Under the pieces are notes generated by a model that had not been told where the DNA came from, searched no databases, and was given only the letters and a program-made list of their open reading frames with translations. A program made the position numbers and the translations under genes. A stretch of 64,000 bases of DNA from Streptomyces sp. A 4/2 (GTDB lineage: Bacteria > Actinomycetota > Actinomycetes > Streptomycetales > Streptomycetaceae). Positions 34,289 to 42,871 of this stretch are shown one piece after another (within the stretch, counting starts at the first letter, position 1; every line of letters starts with the position of its first letter). The stretch is from contig NZ_CALNVW010000021.1 in the NCBI RefSeq assembly GCF_940670765.1, positions 62,001-126,000 on the forward strand, read 5' to 3'.

Positions 34289-35058
34289 TGGACCCTGTGA
34301 CTACCGCTCCCGCATCCCCCGCACCCTCCCTCGACGTCTCCGGTCTCGCGTACGCCTACCCCGACGGCCACCAGGCCCTCTTCGGTGTGGACCTGACCGT
34401 CCGGCGCGGTGAACGGGTCGCCCTGCTCGGCCCCAACGGCGCGGGCAAGACCACCCTCGTCCTGCACCTCAACGGCATCCTGACCGGCGGCGCGGGCTCG
34501 GTCACGGTGGCCGGCCTGCCGGTCGCCAAGGAGAACCTCGCGGAGATCCGCCGCCGGGTCGGCATCGTCTTCCAGGACCCGGACGACCAGCTGTTCATGC
34601 CGACGGTCCGGGAGGACGTGGCGTTCGGCCCGGCGGCGTCCGGACTGCGCGGCCCGGAACTGGAGGCGCGGGTCGTCGCCGCGCTCACCCGGGTGGGCAT
34701 GGAGTCGTACGCGGACCGGCCCCCGCACCACCTCTCGTACGGGCAGCGGCGCCGCGTCGCCGTCGCGACGGTCCTGGCGATGGAGCCCGAGATCCTGGTC
34801 CTGGACGAACCCTCGTCCAACCTGGACCCGGCGTCCCGCCGCGAACTGGCGGACATCCTGCGGGCGTTGGACGTGACCGTACTGATGGTCACGCACGACC
34901 TGCCGTACGCGGCGGAGCTCTGCCCCCGGTCCGTGGTCCTCAGCGGCGGGGTCATCGTGGGCGACGGCGCGACGGCGGACCTGCTCGCGGACGAGGAACT
35001 GATGGGCGCGCACCGCCTCGAACTGCCGTTCGGCTTCAACCCGCGGGCGGTCGTCTGA
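34288..35058 (+). CDS. cbiO: Energy-coupling factor ATP-binding protein CbiO
   Basis: 256 residues. ABC ATPase with Walker A GPNGAGKTT, Q-loop FQDPDDQLF, signature LSYGQRRRVAVA, Walker B ILVLDEPSSNLD and H-loop VTHD. LSYGQ instead of LSGGQ is common in ECF ATPases. ATG 34288 is chosen for its TGATG overlap with cbiQ; an upstream ATG at 34276 is in frame. The C-terminal GFNPRAVV tail follows the domain. Powers uptake through CbiMNQ. A bidirectional hairpin lies just downstream. Confidence 0.9.
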   Translation: MDPVTTAPASPAPSLDVSGLAYAYPDGHQALFGVDLTVRRGERVALLGPNGAGKTTLVLHLNGILTGGAGSVTVAGLPVAKENLAEIRRRVGIVFQDPDDQLFMPTVREDVAFGPAASGLRGPELEARVVAALTRVGMESYADRPPHHLSYGQRRRVAVATVLAMEPEILVLDEPSSNLDPASRRELADILRALDVTVLMVTHDLPYAAELCPRSVVLSGGVIVGDGATADLLADEELMGAHRLELPFGFNPRAVV

Positions 35059-35078
35059 CCGTCCGCCGCGGCCCGGTG

Positions 35079-35136
35079 TTCCGTACGGGGACGGGCGGCC
35101 GTCCGACCGGGCGCCCGCCCGTGACTCCGTACGGAA
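35079..35136. terminator. Bidirectional hairpin between cbiO and the M20 gene
   Basis: Perfect TTCCGTACGG/CCGTACGGAA outer arms, with an inner GGGCG/CGCCC pair, lie between convergent stop codons. No T-run, but the position suits a shared terminator. Confidence 0.6.
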
Positions 35137-35152
35137 ACGGGTGGAGCCGGGG

Positions 35153-36352
35153 TCAGGCGCGGCCCCGAGCCCGTTCGGCGACCCCGTCGAGGAGGCGGCG
35201 CCGCTGCCCCTCGGACGTCGCGGCCTCGACACCGGCCAGCGCCAGCGCGGTCGCACCGTCGAGCACCGCCCGGTCGGCGCCCGGACTCTTCCCGTAACCG
35301 GTGAACTCGGGGGTGTGCTGCTTGGCGCCGCCGGTCTCGTAGCCGATGGTGGGGTGGATCGTCGGCAGCTCCCGCGAGACGTTGCCCATGTCCGTCGACG
35401 CCAGGGTCTCCCCGTGCCGTGACTCCACCGTGCGGCCCAGCCCGCGGGCCGCGCGGACGTAGGCCTCCGTCAGGAACGGGTCCTGGCGCAGATCGGCGAA
35501 GTCCCGTCCGTGCACGCCCAGTTCGAGCTCCGCCCCGGTGGCGAGGGCCCCGGCCTGGAAGCAGGCCCGCACCCGCTGCCGCACCTGGTCCAGCTGCTCC
35601 AGTGTCGGGGCGCGGACCTCGTAACGGGCCCTGGTCCGGGCGGGGATGACGTTCACGGCCTGGCCGCCCTCGGTGACGATCCCGTGCACCACGGAGCCGG
35701 GCGGCAACTGCTGCCGCAGCAGCCCGACCGCGGTGTGGGCGAGGGTCATGGCGTCCAGCGCGTTGACACCTTCCCAGGGGGCGACCGCCGCGTGCGCGGG
35801 CGCCCCGCGGTAGGTGATGTCCCAGGCGCCGATGGCGAGTGACGAGGAGCCGACGGAGTCGTACGGCGCGGCGTGCACCATCATCGCCGCGGCCACGTCG
35901 TCGAAGACCCCGGCCTCCAGCAGCAGCACCTTGCCGCCGATGTCCTCCTCGGCGGGGGTGCCGATCAGCTTGACGGTCAGGCCGAGCCGGTCCGCGACGG
36001 CGGCCAGCCCGACGGCCGCGCCGACCGATGCCGCGCCGTTGACGTTGTGCCCGCAGGCGTGACCGATGCCGGGCAGCGCGTCGTACTCGGCGCAGAACGC
36101 CAGCACCAGATCGCCCGACCCCCGGGTGGCGACCAGCGCGGTGTCCAGGCCGCCGGCCCCGCGCGCGACCGCGAACCCCGCCGCCTCCAGCAGGTCCGCT
36201 GTCTTCGCGGCCGAGCGGTGTTCGGCCAGGGCCGTCTCGGGCTCGTCGTGCAGGCTGTGGCTCAGCGCCAGCAGCCGGTCGCCCCAGGACCGTACGGCCG
36301 CGGCCACCGCCTGCCGTACGTCGCCGGACCCGCTGCCGTGTTCGCCCGTCAT
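35153..36352 (-). CDS. M20-family amidohydrolase/peptidase
   Basis: 399 residues from ATG 36352. Dinuclear metal hydrolase with a lid domain. CAEYDALPGIGHACGHN carries metal ligands Asp and His, and GTPAEEDIGGK the catalytic Glu pair. SRHGETLASTDMGNVSRELPTIHP and the C-terminal YETGGAKQHTPEF match the aminoacylase/AbgB type. It probably cleaves N-acyl or aminobenzoyl amino acids. It overlaps the upstream MFS gene by 4 bp, so the pair may import and hydrolyse, or detoxify, the same compound. Confidence 0.88.
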   Translation of the reverse strand: MTGEHGSGSGDVRQAVAAAVRSWGDRLLALSHSLHDEPETALAEHRSAAKTADLLEAAGFAVARGAGGLDTALVATRGSGDLVLAFCAEYDALPGIGHACGHNVNGAASVGAAVGLAAVADRLGLTVKLIGTPAEEDIGGKVLLLEAGVFDDVAAAMMVHAAPYDSVGSSSLAIGAWDITYRGAPAHAAVAPWEGVNALDAMTLAHTAVGLLRQQLPPGSVVHGIVTEGGQAVNVIPARTRARYEVRAPTLEQLDQVRQRVRACFQAGALATGAELELGVHGRDFADLRQDPFLTEAYVRAARGLGRTVESRHGETLASTDMGNVSRELPTIHPTIGYETGGAKQHTPEFTGYGKSPGADRAVLDGATALALAGVEAATSEGQRRRLLDGVAERARGRA

Positions 36353-37851
36353 GCGAGCCCACCTTCCTGAGATACGTGACCGGGCTGAGGTCCGGGCCGG
36401 GATCCGGGCCGGGATCCGGGCCGGGATCCGGAGTGCTGTACGGGCTCGGTGCCCGCGGCCCCCGGACTGCGGTAGCGCAGCGCCGCCGCCCCGCCCAGCA
36501 GCGCGACCACGGCGCACGCGCCCCAGGCCCACCGGAAACCGGACACCTCGATGTGTGTGGTGCCGTGCACCTCGTGCGCCGCGAAGAACGCGCCGATCAC
36601 CGCGGCGCCGATGGCCGCGCCGAGCGACAGGGCCAGCTCGTTGATGCCGACCGCGAGCGCGGTCTCGTGCTCCTCGACGGCCTCCGCCGACAGGGTCCGG
36701 CTGATCGACTCGAAGACTCCGGTCGCCAGCCCCACCACGACCGCGGCGGTCAGGTACTCGGCGAGGGTGTCGTGGAAGAAGATCATCGAGAGGAAGCCCA
36801 GCGCGGCGAGCAAACAGCCCGAGGCGAGCACGGCGCGGTCACCGGTCCACCGGGCCAGCCGCGGACTGAGCGTGGAGCCCACGAAACCGGCCAGCACCAT
36901 GCCCAGGGAGACGGCGGCGATCGTCTGCGAGCCCATCCCCATGCCGTAGCCCGTCTCCGCCGGCGAAGCGCCGAGGAAGAGGGCGTTGGCGCCGAGGAAA
37001 CCGATGGTGCCGAAGGCGGCGCAGAAGGTGTACCCGCTCACCACCGCCAGCCGGGGGTTGCCCAGCATCCGTACGCTCACCAGCGGATGCGCGGACCGGT
37101 ACTCGACCGCCGCCCACGCCGCGAGCACCGCGACGGCCGCCACCGCGAGACCCAGGGTCAGCGGCGAGGACCATCCCCACACGCTGCCCTGCGCCAGCAC
37201 CAGGACGAGCGCGACCAGCCCGGCGGTCAGCAGCGCCGCCGCCCCGAAGTGGAAGCGCCCGCCGCGCGGTACGGCGCTGTCGGGCAGCAGCAGCCCCGCC
37301 ACCACCGCGAGGACCGCGACCGGAACGGCCGTCCACAGCCCCTTCGCCGCCTGCTGTTCGCTGAGCACGCCCGCCACCAGGCCGCCCACCCCGATCGAGA
37401 TCAGCAGCACCCCGACGAGCAGCGAGATCCCGGTGCGGTTCCGCTCGGGCGCCCGGGACCGCAGGATGCCCACCAGCAGCGGGAAGAAGCCGACCAGCGC
37501 GCCCTGGAGCACCACCCCGACGGCCAGCGTCACCGCCGACGGCCACGCGGCCATCAGCAGCGAACCGCCCGCCACCATCGCCAGCGCCACCCGCAGCAGC
37601 TTGCGGTGCCCGTACAGATCGCCCAGCCGCGACAGCAGCGGCGTCATCACCGCGAAGGCCAGCTGGGACAGCAGATAGATGTTGTTCTGGCCGACGCTGC
37701 CGATGTGCAGACGGAGACCGAGGCCGGGCAGCAGGGGCGTCAGATAGCCCTGCACGATCCCGCTGAACAGCACGACGACCGCCATCGCGGCGAGCATCCC
37801 GGGACCGGAGCTCACCGCCCCCGGCCGGAATTGCGATATGCGAGTGGACAC
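36349..37851 (-). CDS. MFS transporter with repetitive C-terminus
   Basis: About 500 residues, GTG start, DHA2-like with 12-14 helices. It carries a QNNIYLLSQLAFAVMTPLLSRLGDLYGHRKLL loop motif. The last about 25 residues, GSRPGSRPGSRPGPQPG, come from a 12-bp tandem repeat (36390-36432). It is divergent from the Lrp/AsnC gene, 106 bp away, and cotranscribed with the M20 gene. Substrate unknown. Confidence 0.88.
   Translation of the reverse strand: MSTRISQFRPGAVSSGPGMLAAMAVVVLFSGIVQGYLTPLLPGLGLRLHIGSVGQNNIYLLSQLAFAVMTPLLSRLGDLYGHRKLLRVALAMVAGGSLLMAAWPSAVTLAVGVVLQGALVGFFPLLVGILRSRAPERNRTGISLLVGVLLISIGVGGLVAGVLSEQQAAKGLWTAVPVAVLAVVAGLLLPDSAVPRGGRFHFGAAALLTAGLVALVLVLAQGSVWGWSSPLTLGLAVAAVAVLAAWAAVEYRSAHPLVSVRMLGNPRLAVVSGYTFCAAFGTIGFLGANALFLGASPAETGYGMGMGSQTIAAVSLGMVLAGFVGSTLSPRLARWTGDRAVLASGCLLAALGFLSMIFFHDTLAEYLTAAVVVGLATGVFESISRTLSAEAVEEHETALAVGINELALSLGAAIGAAVIGAFFAAHEVHGTTHIEVSGFRWAWGACAVVALLGGAAALRYRSPGAAGTEPVQHSGSRPGSRPGSRPGPQPGHVSQEGGLA
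36390..36432. repeat. 12-bp tandem repeat in the MFS 3' end
   Basis: GGGCCGGGATCC repeats about 3.5 times and codes for Gly-Ser-Arg-Pro units at the C-terminus. Confidence 0.8.
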
Positions 37852-37880
37852 AGCCCCACCTCATCCGATGGCCGGAACCG

Positions 37881-37897
37881 ACAGTGATGGCTACTGT
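37881..37897. promoter_or_regulatory. Palindrome between the MFS and Lrp/AsnC genes
   Basis: ACAGT-GATGGCT-ACTGT, 5-bp arms around a 7-bp centre, lies in the 106-bp divergent spacer. It is a candidate site for the adjacent regulator. Confidence 0.4.
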
Positions 37898-37957
37898 GCG
37901 GGTGGAGGTACGAGTGAGCCCGAATATCGTTGGATTCGTACGTACGGGGCAGGCCTG

Positions 37958-38977
37958 ATGCAAGAAACGGTCACCCCGAGCGAGCTGGACCTCGCCCTGG
38001 TGAATGCCCTCCAGCTGCGGCCCCGGGCAGCCTGGACCGAGCTGGCACCCCTGCTCGGTGTGGCGGCGAGCACCCTCGCGCGGCGCTGGGACCGGCTGAC
38101 CGGGGCCGGGCTCGCCTGGGTGTGCGCGGCGCCGGGGCGGGAGTTCTCCCGCGGCCGGGCCACCGCCTTCGTACTCCTCCGCTGCCGCCCCGGCGCACGC
38201 TCCCGGCTGGCGGACCGGCTCAGCAAGTTCCCCGAGACCGCCACCGTCGAGGTGACCGGATCCGGCAGCGCCGATCTGCTGCTGGACGTGCTCGCCCCCG
38301 ATCTGCCCTCGCTCAGCCGCTTCCTGACCGGGACGCTGGACCAACTGCCCGGCGTCACCTCGGTCAGCTCCCTCTTCGCCACGTCGCTGTACGTCGAGGG
38401 GAGCCGCTGGCGGCTGCGCTCCCTGGACCAGAGTCAGCTGACCGCGCTCGGCAACTCCGCCTCCACGGCGCCGGAATCGGTGCATACGCGCGAACTCGAC
38501 CTGGTCGACCACGCCCTGCTCGACGAACTCGTCCGCGACGGGCGGGTCGGCCTGGCCGAGCTCGGCCAACGCACCGGCACCAGCCCGGCCACCGTCCGCC
38601 GCCGGCTGCGCCGTCTGACGGACTCCGGCATCCTCACCTTCCGCTGCGACGTCGCCGCCCCGCTCGCCGGGCACCCGGTCCCGGTCTCCCTCCTCGCCCA
38701 GGTCCCCGCCCGCGACATCGGCACCGTGCACCGCACCCTGGCCGCCACTCCCGAGTGCCGCCTGGTGGCGGGCGTCACCGGGCCCGCCAACATCTTCGCC
38801 ACGCTCTGGGTCCACGACATCGGCGACATCCAACGCCGCGAAACGGCCCTCTGCGCCCGCGTCCCCACACTCACCGTCACCGATCGCATCGTCGGCCTGC
38901 ACACGGTGAAACGCATGGGCCACCTCCTCGACCACGAGGGCCGCCGCACCGGGGTGATACCCATCTCCCCCTGGTAA
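37958..38977 (+). CDS. Tandem Lrp/AsnC-family regulator
   Basis: 339 residues, about twice the length of a standard Lrp protein. It contains two Lrp-like units: helix-turn-helix LAPLLGVAASTLARRWDRLTGAGL (about residues 28-52) and again LAELGQRTGTSPATVRRRLRRLTDSGIL (about 199-226), each followed by a RAM-type beta-alpha sandwich. The fused form could bind DNA as one chain. The gene is divergent from the MFS-M20 operon and probably regulates it. Confidence 0.85.
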   Translation: MQETVTPSELDLALVNALQLRPRAAWTELAPLLGVAASTLARRWDRLTGAGLAWVCAAPGREFSRGRATAFVLLRCRPGARSRLADRLSKFPETATVEVTGSGSADLLLDVLAPDLPSLSRFLTGTLDQLPGVTSVSSLFATSLYVEGSRWRLRSLDQSQLTALGNSASTAPESVHTRELDLVDHALLDELVRDGRVGLAELGQRTGTSPATVRRRLRRLTDSGILTFRCDVAAPLAGHPVPVSLLAQVPARDIGTVHRTLAATPECRLVAGVTGPANIFATLWVHDIGDIQRRETALCARVPTLTVTDRIVGLHTVKRMGHLLDHEGRRTGVIPISPW

Positions 38978-39002
38978 CGGACCCCTTGAGCCCGCGCCGG
39001 GC

Positions 39003-39275
39003 ACCCGCGCACTGCCGACGCCCGCGTATTCGGCGGGTCCGGTGTTCGAGGACGACCTGACGTGGCAGACACCCGCGCACTGCCGACGCCCGGGTATTCA
39101 GCCGGCCCGGCATTCGAGAACGACCTCACGTCGCAGACCCCGCGCACTGCCGACGCCCGCGTATTCAGCCCGTCCGGCGTTTGAGGACAAGCCCACGCAC
39201 CCAACACCCGCACAAATCCAGCCCGTCCGGCGATTGAGGACACACCCCAGCCGGTCCGGCGCTTGAGGACACCCC
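39003..39275. repeat. 68-bp tandem repeat plus core copies of the dispersed repeat
   Basis: Three copies start at 39003, 39071 and 39138 and share CCCGCGCACTGCCGACGCCC, ending in the core CCGTCCGGCGTTTGAGGAC. Two further core copies lie at about 39220 and 39251. The core is the reverse complement of the 21852 array. The 373-bp spacer 38978-39350 otherwise holds no recognisable gene. Confidence 0.88.
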
Positions 39276-39350
39276 AGCAGCCCCCCCACCCCGCACCCCG
39301 CCCCCCTCAACCCCACCCCCCGGCAACCCCCGCCGGAGCCGCCCCCCACC

Positions 39351-40559
39351 ATGGACCTGTACGCCGACCGGGCGTGCGGGGAGACGTGGGAGCACGACGT
39401 GGTGGACGTCCAGGGCACAGTGGCGGACGGATTCGAAGCGGTCCGGGACGCGTTCGTACGTAACTTCGACCAGCGCGCGGAACGCGGCGCCGCCGTCACC
39501 GTCTACCGCGACGGCCACAAGGTCGTCGACCTCTGGGCCGGTACGAAGGACTTCGACGGCCCCGAACCCTGGGCCCTCGACACCGCGCAGATCGTCCGGT
39601 CCGCCACCAAGGGCGTCACCGCCGCCGTCCCCCTCCTCCTGCACCAGCGCGGACAGCTCGACCTCGACGCGCCCGTCTCCACGTACTGGCCCGAGTTCAA
39701 GTCGGGCGGCAAGGAACGCGCCCTCGTACGCCACTTCCTCGCGCACCGCACCGGAGTCCCGTTCCTCGACCGGCCGCTCACTCCGGAGCAGGCCATCGAC
39801 GGGGTCTCCGGCCCGCGCGCCGTCGCCGCGCAGCAGGCCGCCTGGGAGCCCGGCACCGATCACGGCTACCACGCGCAGACCTACAGCTGGCTGCTGAGCG
39901 AACTGGTCAAGCGGGTCACCGGCCGCACCATCGGCCGCTGGATCGCCGAGGAGATCGCCCGCCCCCTCGACATCGACTTCTGGGTGGGCCTGCCCGTCGA
40001 GGAGGCGCACCGCGTCGGACGGATCGGCAGTGTCGACACCGTCCCGGTGGGCGGCGGGCTGAAGTTGCGGCCCAAGCGTTCCGTGAGCGAGGCCTACCGC
40101 GACCCCGAGTCGTTCACCAGCCGCGCGTTCGGGGCCATCGCCCCCTTCCCCGACGAGAACGCCCCCGACTACCGCGCCGCCGAACTCCCCGCGTCCGCAG
40201 GCATTTCCACCGCCCGCGCCCTCGCCCGGGTGTACGCGGCGATGATCGGACACGTCGACAACGGCAACCGGCTCTTCGCCCCGGCCACCCTCGCCCTGGC
40301 CCGCACCGAGGAGTCCTCGGGGCCCGACCGCGTCCTCGTCGTCAACACCCGCTTCGGCCTCGGCTTCATGCTGCACGGCCCCTCGGCCCCGCTGCTCGGC
40401 CCCGGCTCGTTCGGCCACCCCGGCCGTGGCGGCTCGCTCGGTTTCGCCGACCCGGAGTCCGGGATCGCCCTCGGGTACGTCACCAACTCCCTCCAGAAGG
40501 GCGTGACGGCCGATCCCCGCGCCCAGGCTCTGGTCAGGGCGGTCCGTTCGGCGACATGA
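39351..40559 (+). CDS. Serine hydrolase, beta-lactamase/esterase fold
   Basis: 402 residues of the class C beta-lactamase/DD-peptidase/EstB group. The SxxK motif is Ser84-Ala-Thr-Lys87 in IVRSATKGVTA. YHAQTYSWLLSELVKRVTGR carries the Tyr motif, and HPGRGGSLGFADPESG near the end is the HxG-like third motif. It has no signal peptide, so it is probably a cytosolic esterase and not a secreted lactamase. An SDR gene follows after 7 bp on the same strand. Confidence 0.88.
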   Translation: MDLYADRACGETWEHDVVDVQGTVADGFEAVRDAFVRNFDQRAERGAAVTVYRDGHKVVDLWAGTKDFDGPEPWALDTAQIVRSATKGVTAAVPLLLHQRGQLDLDAPVSTYWPEFKSGGKERALVRHFLAHRTGVPFLDRPLTPEQAIDGVSGPRAVAAQQAAWEPGTDHGYHAQTYSWLLSELVKRVTGRTIGRWIAEEIARPLDIDFWVGLPVEEAHRVGRIGSVDTVPVGGGLKLRPKRSVSEAYRDPESFTSRAFGAIAPFPDENAPDYRAAELPASAGISTARALARVYAAMIGHVDNGNRLFAPATLALARTEESSGPDRVLVVNTRFGLGFMLHGPSAPLLGPGSFGHPGRGGSLGFADPESGIALGYVTNSLQKGVTADPRAQALVRAVRSAT

Positions 40560-40566
40560 TCGCCCC

Positions 40567-41346
40567 ATGGATGGAATGAGGCGGTTCGAGGGTTACTCAG
40601 TCCTGATCACCGGCGCGGGCAGGGGAATCGGCGCGGCCACCGCCCGCCGGTTCACCGAGGAAGGCGCCCGCGTCCTGGTCACCGACCTGGACGGCGCACG
40701 CGCCGCGAAGACAGCCGCCGAACTGCCCGGCGCGCTGCCGTTCACCTGCGACGTCACGGACCGGGCGGCGGTCGAGGCGGCGGTGGCGTACGCGGTCGAG
40801 CAGTTCGGCGCACTCGACGTCCTGGTCAACAACGCGTACGCCTGCTCGCCGGACGCCCCGCTCTTCGAGGACGAGGACGACGAGTCCTGGCACCGCGACC
40901 TCGACGCGACCCTGTCCGGAGCCTTCCGGGCCTCCCGGGCCGCGCTTCCGCACCTAGCGGCGGCGGGCGGCCGGGGCGCGATCGTCAGCGTCGGCTCGGT
41001 CAACGGCGAACAGGACTTCGGCAACCACGCCTACAGCGCGGCCAAGGCGGGCCTCGCCAGCCTGACCCGCACCCTGGCGGGCCGGGCCGCGCCCAGAGGA
41101 GTACGGGTCAATCTGGTCGCCCCCGGGACGGTCGCCACGGACGCCTGGACGCTGCGCCGCCCCGGGGTCGGTTTCGAACGGGCCGCGGAGCACTACCCGT
41201 TGGGCCGGGTCGGCCTGCCCGACGACATCGCGGCGGCCATCACCTTCCTCGCCTCCCGCGACGCGTCCTGGATCACCGGGATCACGCTCCCGGTCGACGG
41301 CGGCCTGCTCAGCGGAAACATGGGGCTGCGCGGCGCGCTGCAGTAA
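40567..41346 (+). CDS. Short-chain dehydrogenase/reductase
   Basis: 259 residues, ATG 40567. Classical SDR with TGAGRGIGAA cofactor loop (about residues 15-24), NNAY at about 90 in place of NNAG, and catalytic Ser...Tyr-x3-Lys as SVGSVN ... YSAAKAG. The ending ITGITLPVDGGLLSGN is typical. Substrate unknown. Cotranscribed with the esterase; neither partner defines a pathway. Confidence 0.9.
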   Translation: MDGMRRFEGYSVLITGAGRGIGAATARRFTEEGARVLVTDLDGARAAKTAAELPGALPFTCDVTDRAAVEAAVAYAVEQFGALDVLVNNAYACSPDAPLFEDEDDESWHRDLDATLSGAFRASRAALPHLAAAGGRGAIVSVGSVNGEQDFGNHAYSAAKAGLASLTRTLAGRAAPRGVRVNLVAPGTVATDAWTLRRPGVGFERAAEHYPLGRVGLPDDIAAAITFLASRDASWITGITLPVDGGLLSGNMGLRGALQ

Positions 41347-41407
41347 CTGCGCCGTTCCGCACGAACAGTGCGCTCCCGGGCGGCAGTTGTCCTCGGTGCG
41401 CGCGGGC

Positions 41408-42763
41408 TCAGGCCGGCGCGGCCGTGGCTGCCGGAGCCGCGGCCTTCACCGGTGGCGGGCTGATCCGCGCCACGACGACATGGCAGACGACAACGGCGAC
41501 GATCACCAGGGGCATGACGGTCACCCCGCTCTTCCCCAGGAGCAGCGTCGCGAGCAGCACGGCCGTCATCGGCAGCCTGAGCAGCGCCACCGCCAGCGCG
41601 CCCATCCCCATCGCGGCACCCGTCACGAACGGCAGCCCCGGCAGATGGGACAGCGCGATCCCACCGGCGGCCCCGATGTACAGCGCCGGGAAGACCGGCC
41701 CGCCCCGGAACGCCGACAGGGACACCCCGTAGGCGAGTCCCTTGCAGGCGATCAGCAGCGTCAGCACCCCAGCGGAGTACGCGCCGCTGTGCAGGAGGAG
41801 TCCCGGCAGCGCGCTCTCCCCGGAGAACAGCACGTCGGACGCGTCCTTCCCGCTGCCCTCCGCGTAGGCGATGGCCAGCCCCGCCACGACCAGACCGCAG
41901 ACCGGGGTCCACACCAGGCGGCGGCGGTTCACTCCCGGCTGGAGGAAGAGCCCCAGGCGGCGGATGCCCGTACCGACGAAGCCCGCCGCGACGCCGATCA
42001 GCAGCGCGTAGCCGAACTGGGCGAGGTCGGGGCGGTCGGCCGGAGGAAGGTTCGGGATGATGAGCGTGCCCTTGCCGACGCCCGCCCACGTACCGAGGCC
42101 GGTGAACACCAGGGAGCCGATGCCCGAGGCCAGCAGTCCCGGAACGAGCACGATCCCCAGCATCGGCCCGCCAAGACCGGAGACCTCCATCAGCAGGAAG
42201 GCGCCGATCAACGGCGAGCCCAGCAAGGCACTGATGGCCGCGAAGCTGCCCGCCGCCGCCACGAGGGCCTGGGAGGAAGCGTCGGCTTCCGGCTTGATCA
42301 GCCGGAAGCCGTACAGTGCGATCCCGCCGCCCAGCGCGATCAGCGGGGCCTCTGGACCGACCACGGCGCCGAGGGTGAGGGAGGCGAGAGCCGCGAGCAG
42401 GACGCCGGGGAGCTCGGCGGCGGAGACCGTACCCTGGGCCTTGAACCCTTCGGCGGGCTGGTGGCCGCCGTTGCCCGGCAGATACTGAACCGTCGCCGCG
42501 ACCAGCAGGCCGGCGAGGGCCAGCAGCGGCAGGGGCCACCAGAACGGAGCACCGTCGAAGCCGAGCGCCTTGGGCAGCGAGGTGTAGACGGCCTTCTCGA
42601 TCTCTTCGACGGCTTGCAGGAAGCCGTACGCCCCGGCCGAGATCACCACCCCGAACAGCGCGGTCAGGGCAAGGAGCATGAGGTAGCCCCGGCTCCGCAG
42701 CGGACCGAACGGGTCCGCGCGCAGGGCGGCTTGAGGGTCTCCCACCGGCGCGTCCGCTGGCAT
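41408..42763 (-). CDS. ClC-family chloride channel/transporter
   Basis: 451 residues, ATG 42763 with GAGGAGA six bases upstream. About 11 hydrophobic segments. GPEAPLIALGGG is the ClC GxExP segment with its gating Glu, and SAFRGGPVFPALYIGAAGG matches the GxFxP segment. The GSGIP anion-binding motif is not seen in its usual form; GNGGHQPAEG may stand in its place. There are no CBS domains. A proton-coupled exchanger or a channel are both possible. Confidence 0.87.
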   Translation of the reverse strand: MPADAPVGDPQAALRADPFGPLRSRGYLMLLALTALFGVVISAGAYGFLQAVEEIEKAVYTSLPKALGFDGAPFWWPLPLLALAGLLVAATVQYLPGNGGHQPAEGFKAQGTVSAAELPGVLLAALASLTLGAVVGPEAPLIALGGGIALYGFRLIKPEADASSQALVAAAGSFAAISALLGSPLIGAFLLMEVSGLGGPMLGIVLVPGLLASGIGSLVFTGLGTWAGVGKGTLIIPNLPPADRPDLAQFGYALLIGVAAGFVGTGIRRLGLFLQPGVNRRRLVWTPVCGLVVAGLAIAYAEGSGKDASDVLFSGESALPGLLLHSGAYSAGVLTLLIACKGLAYGVSLSAFRGGPVFPALYIGAAGGIALSHLPGLPFVTGAAMGMGALAVALLRLPMTAVLLATLLLGKSGVTVMPLVIVAVVVCHVVVARISPPPVKAAAPAATAAPA

Positions 42764-42871
42764 CACTGTCTCCTCGGGGCTGTGGGCACTGCTGCCTGCC
42801 CGATCATGGCAGTAATGCGCCAATTTCTGAGTATTTGACCAGTGCGGATCCGGAAGAAGAGGGAGCACAAC

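Noticed and set aside
39003-39275. CRISPR array
   Set aside because: Units vary, there are no unique spacers of even length, and no cas genes are near.
39351-40559. Secreted beta-lactamase
   Set aside because: No signal peptide, and the overall pattern fits cytosolic EstB-like esterases.
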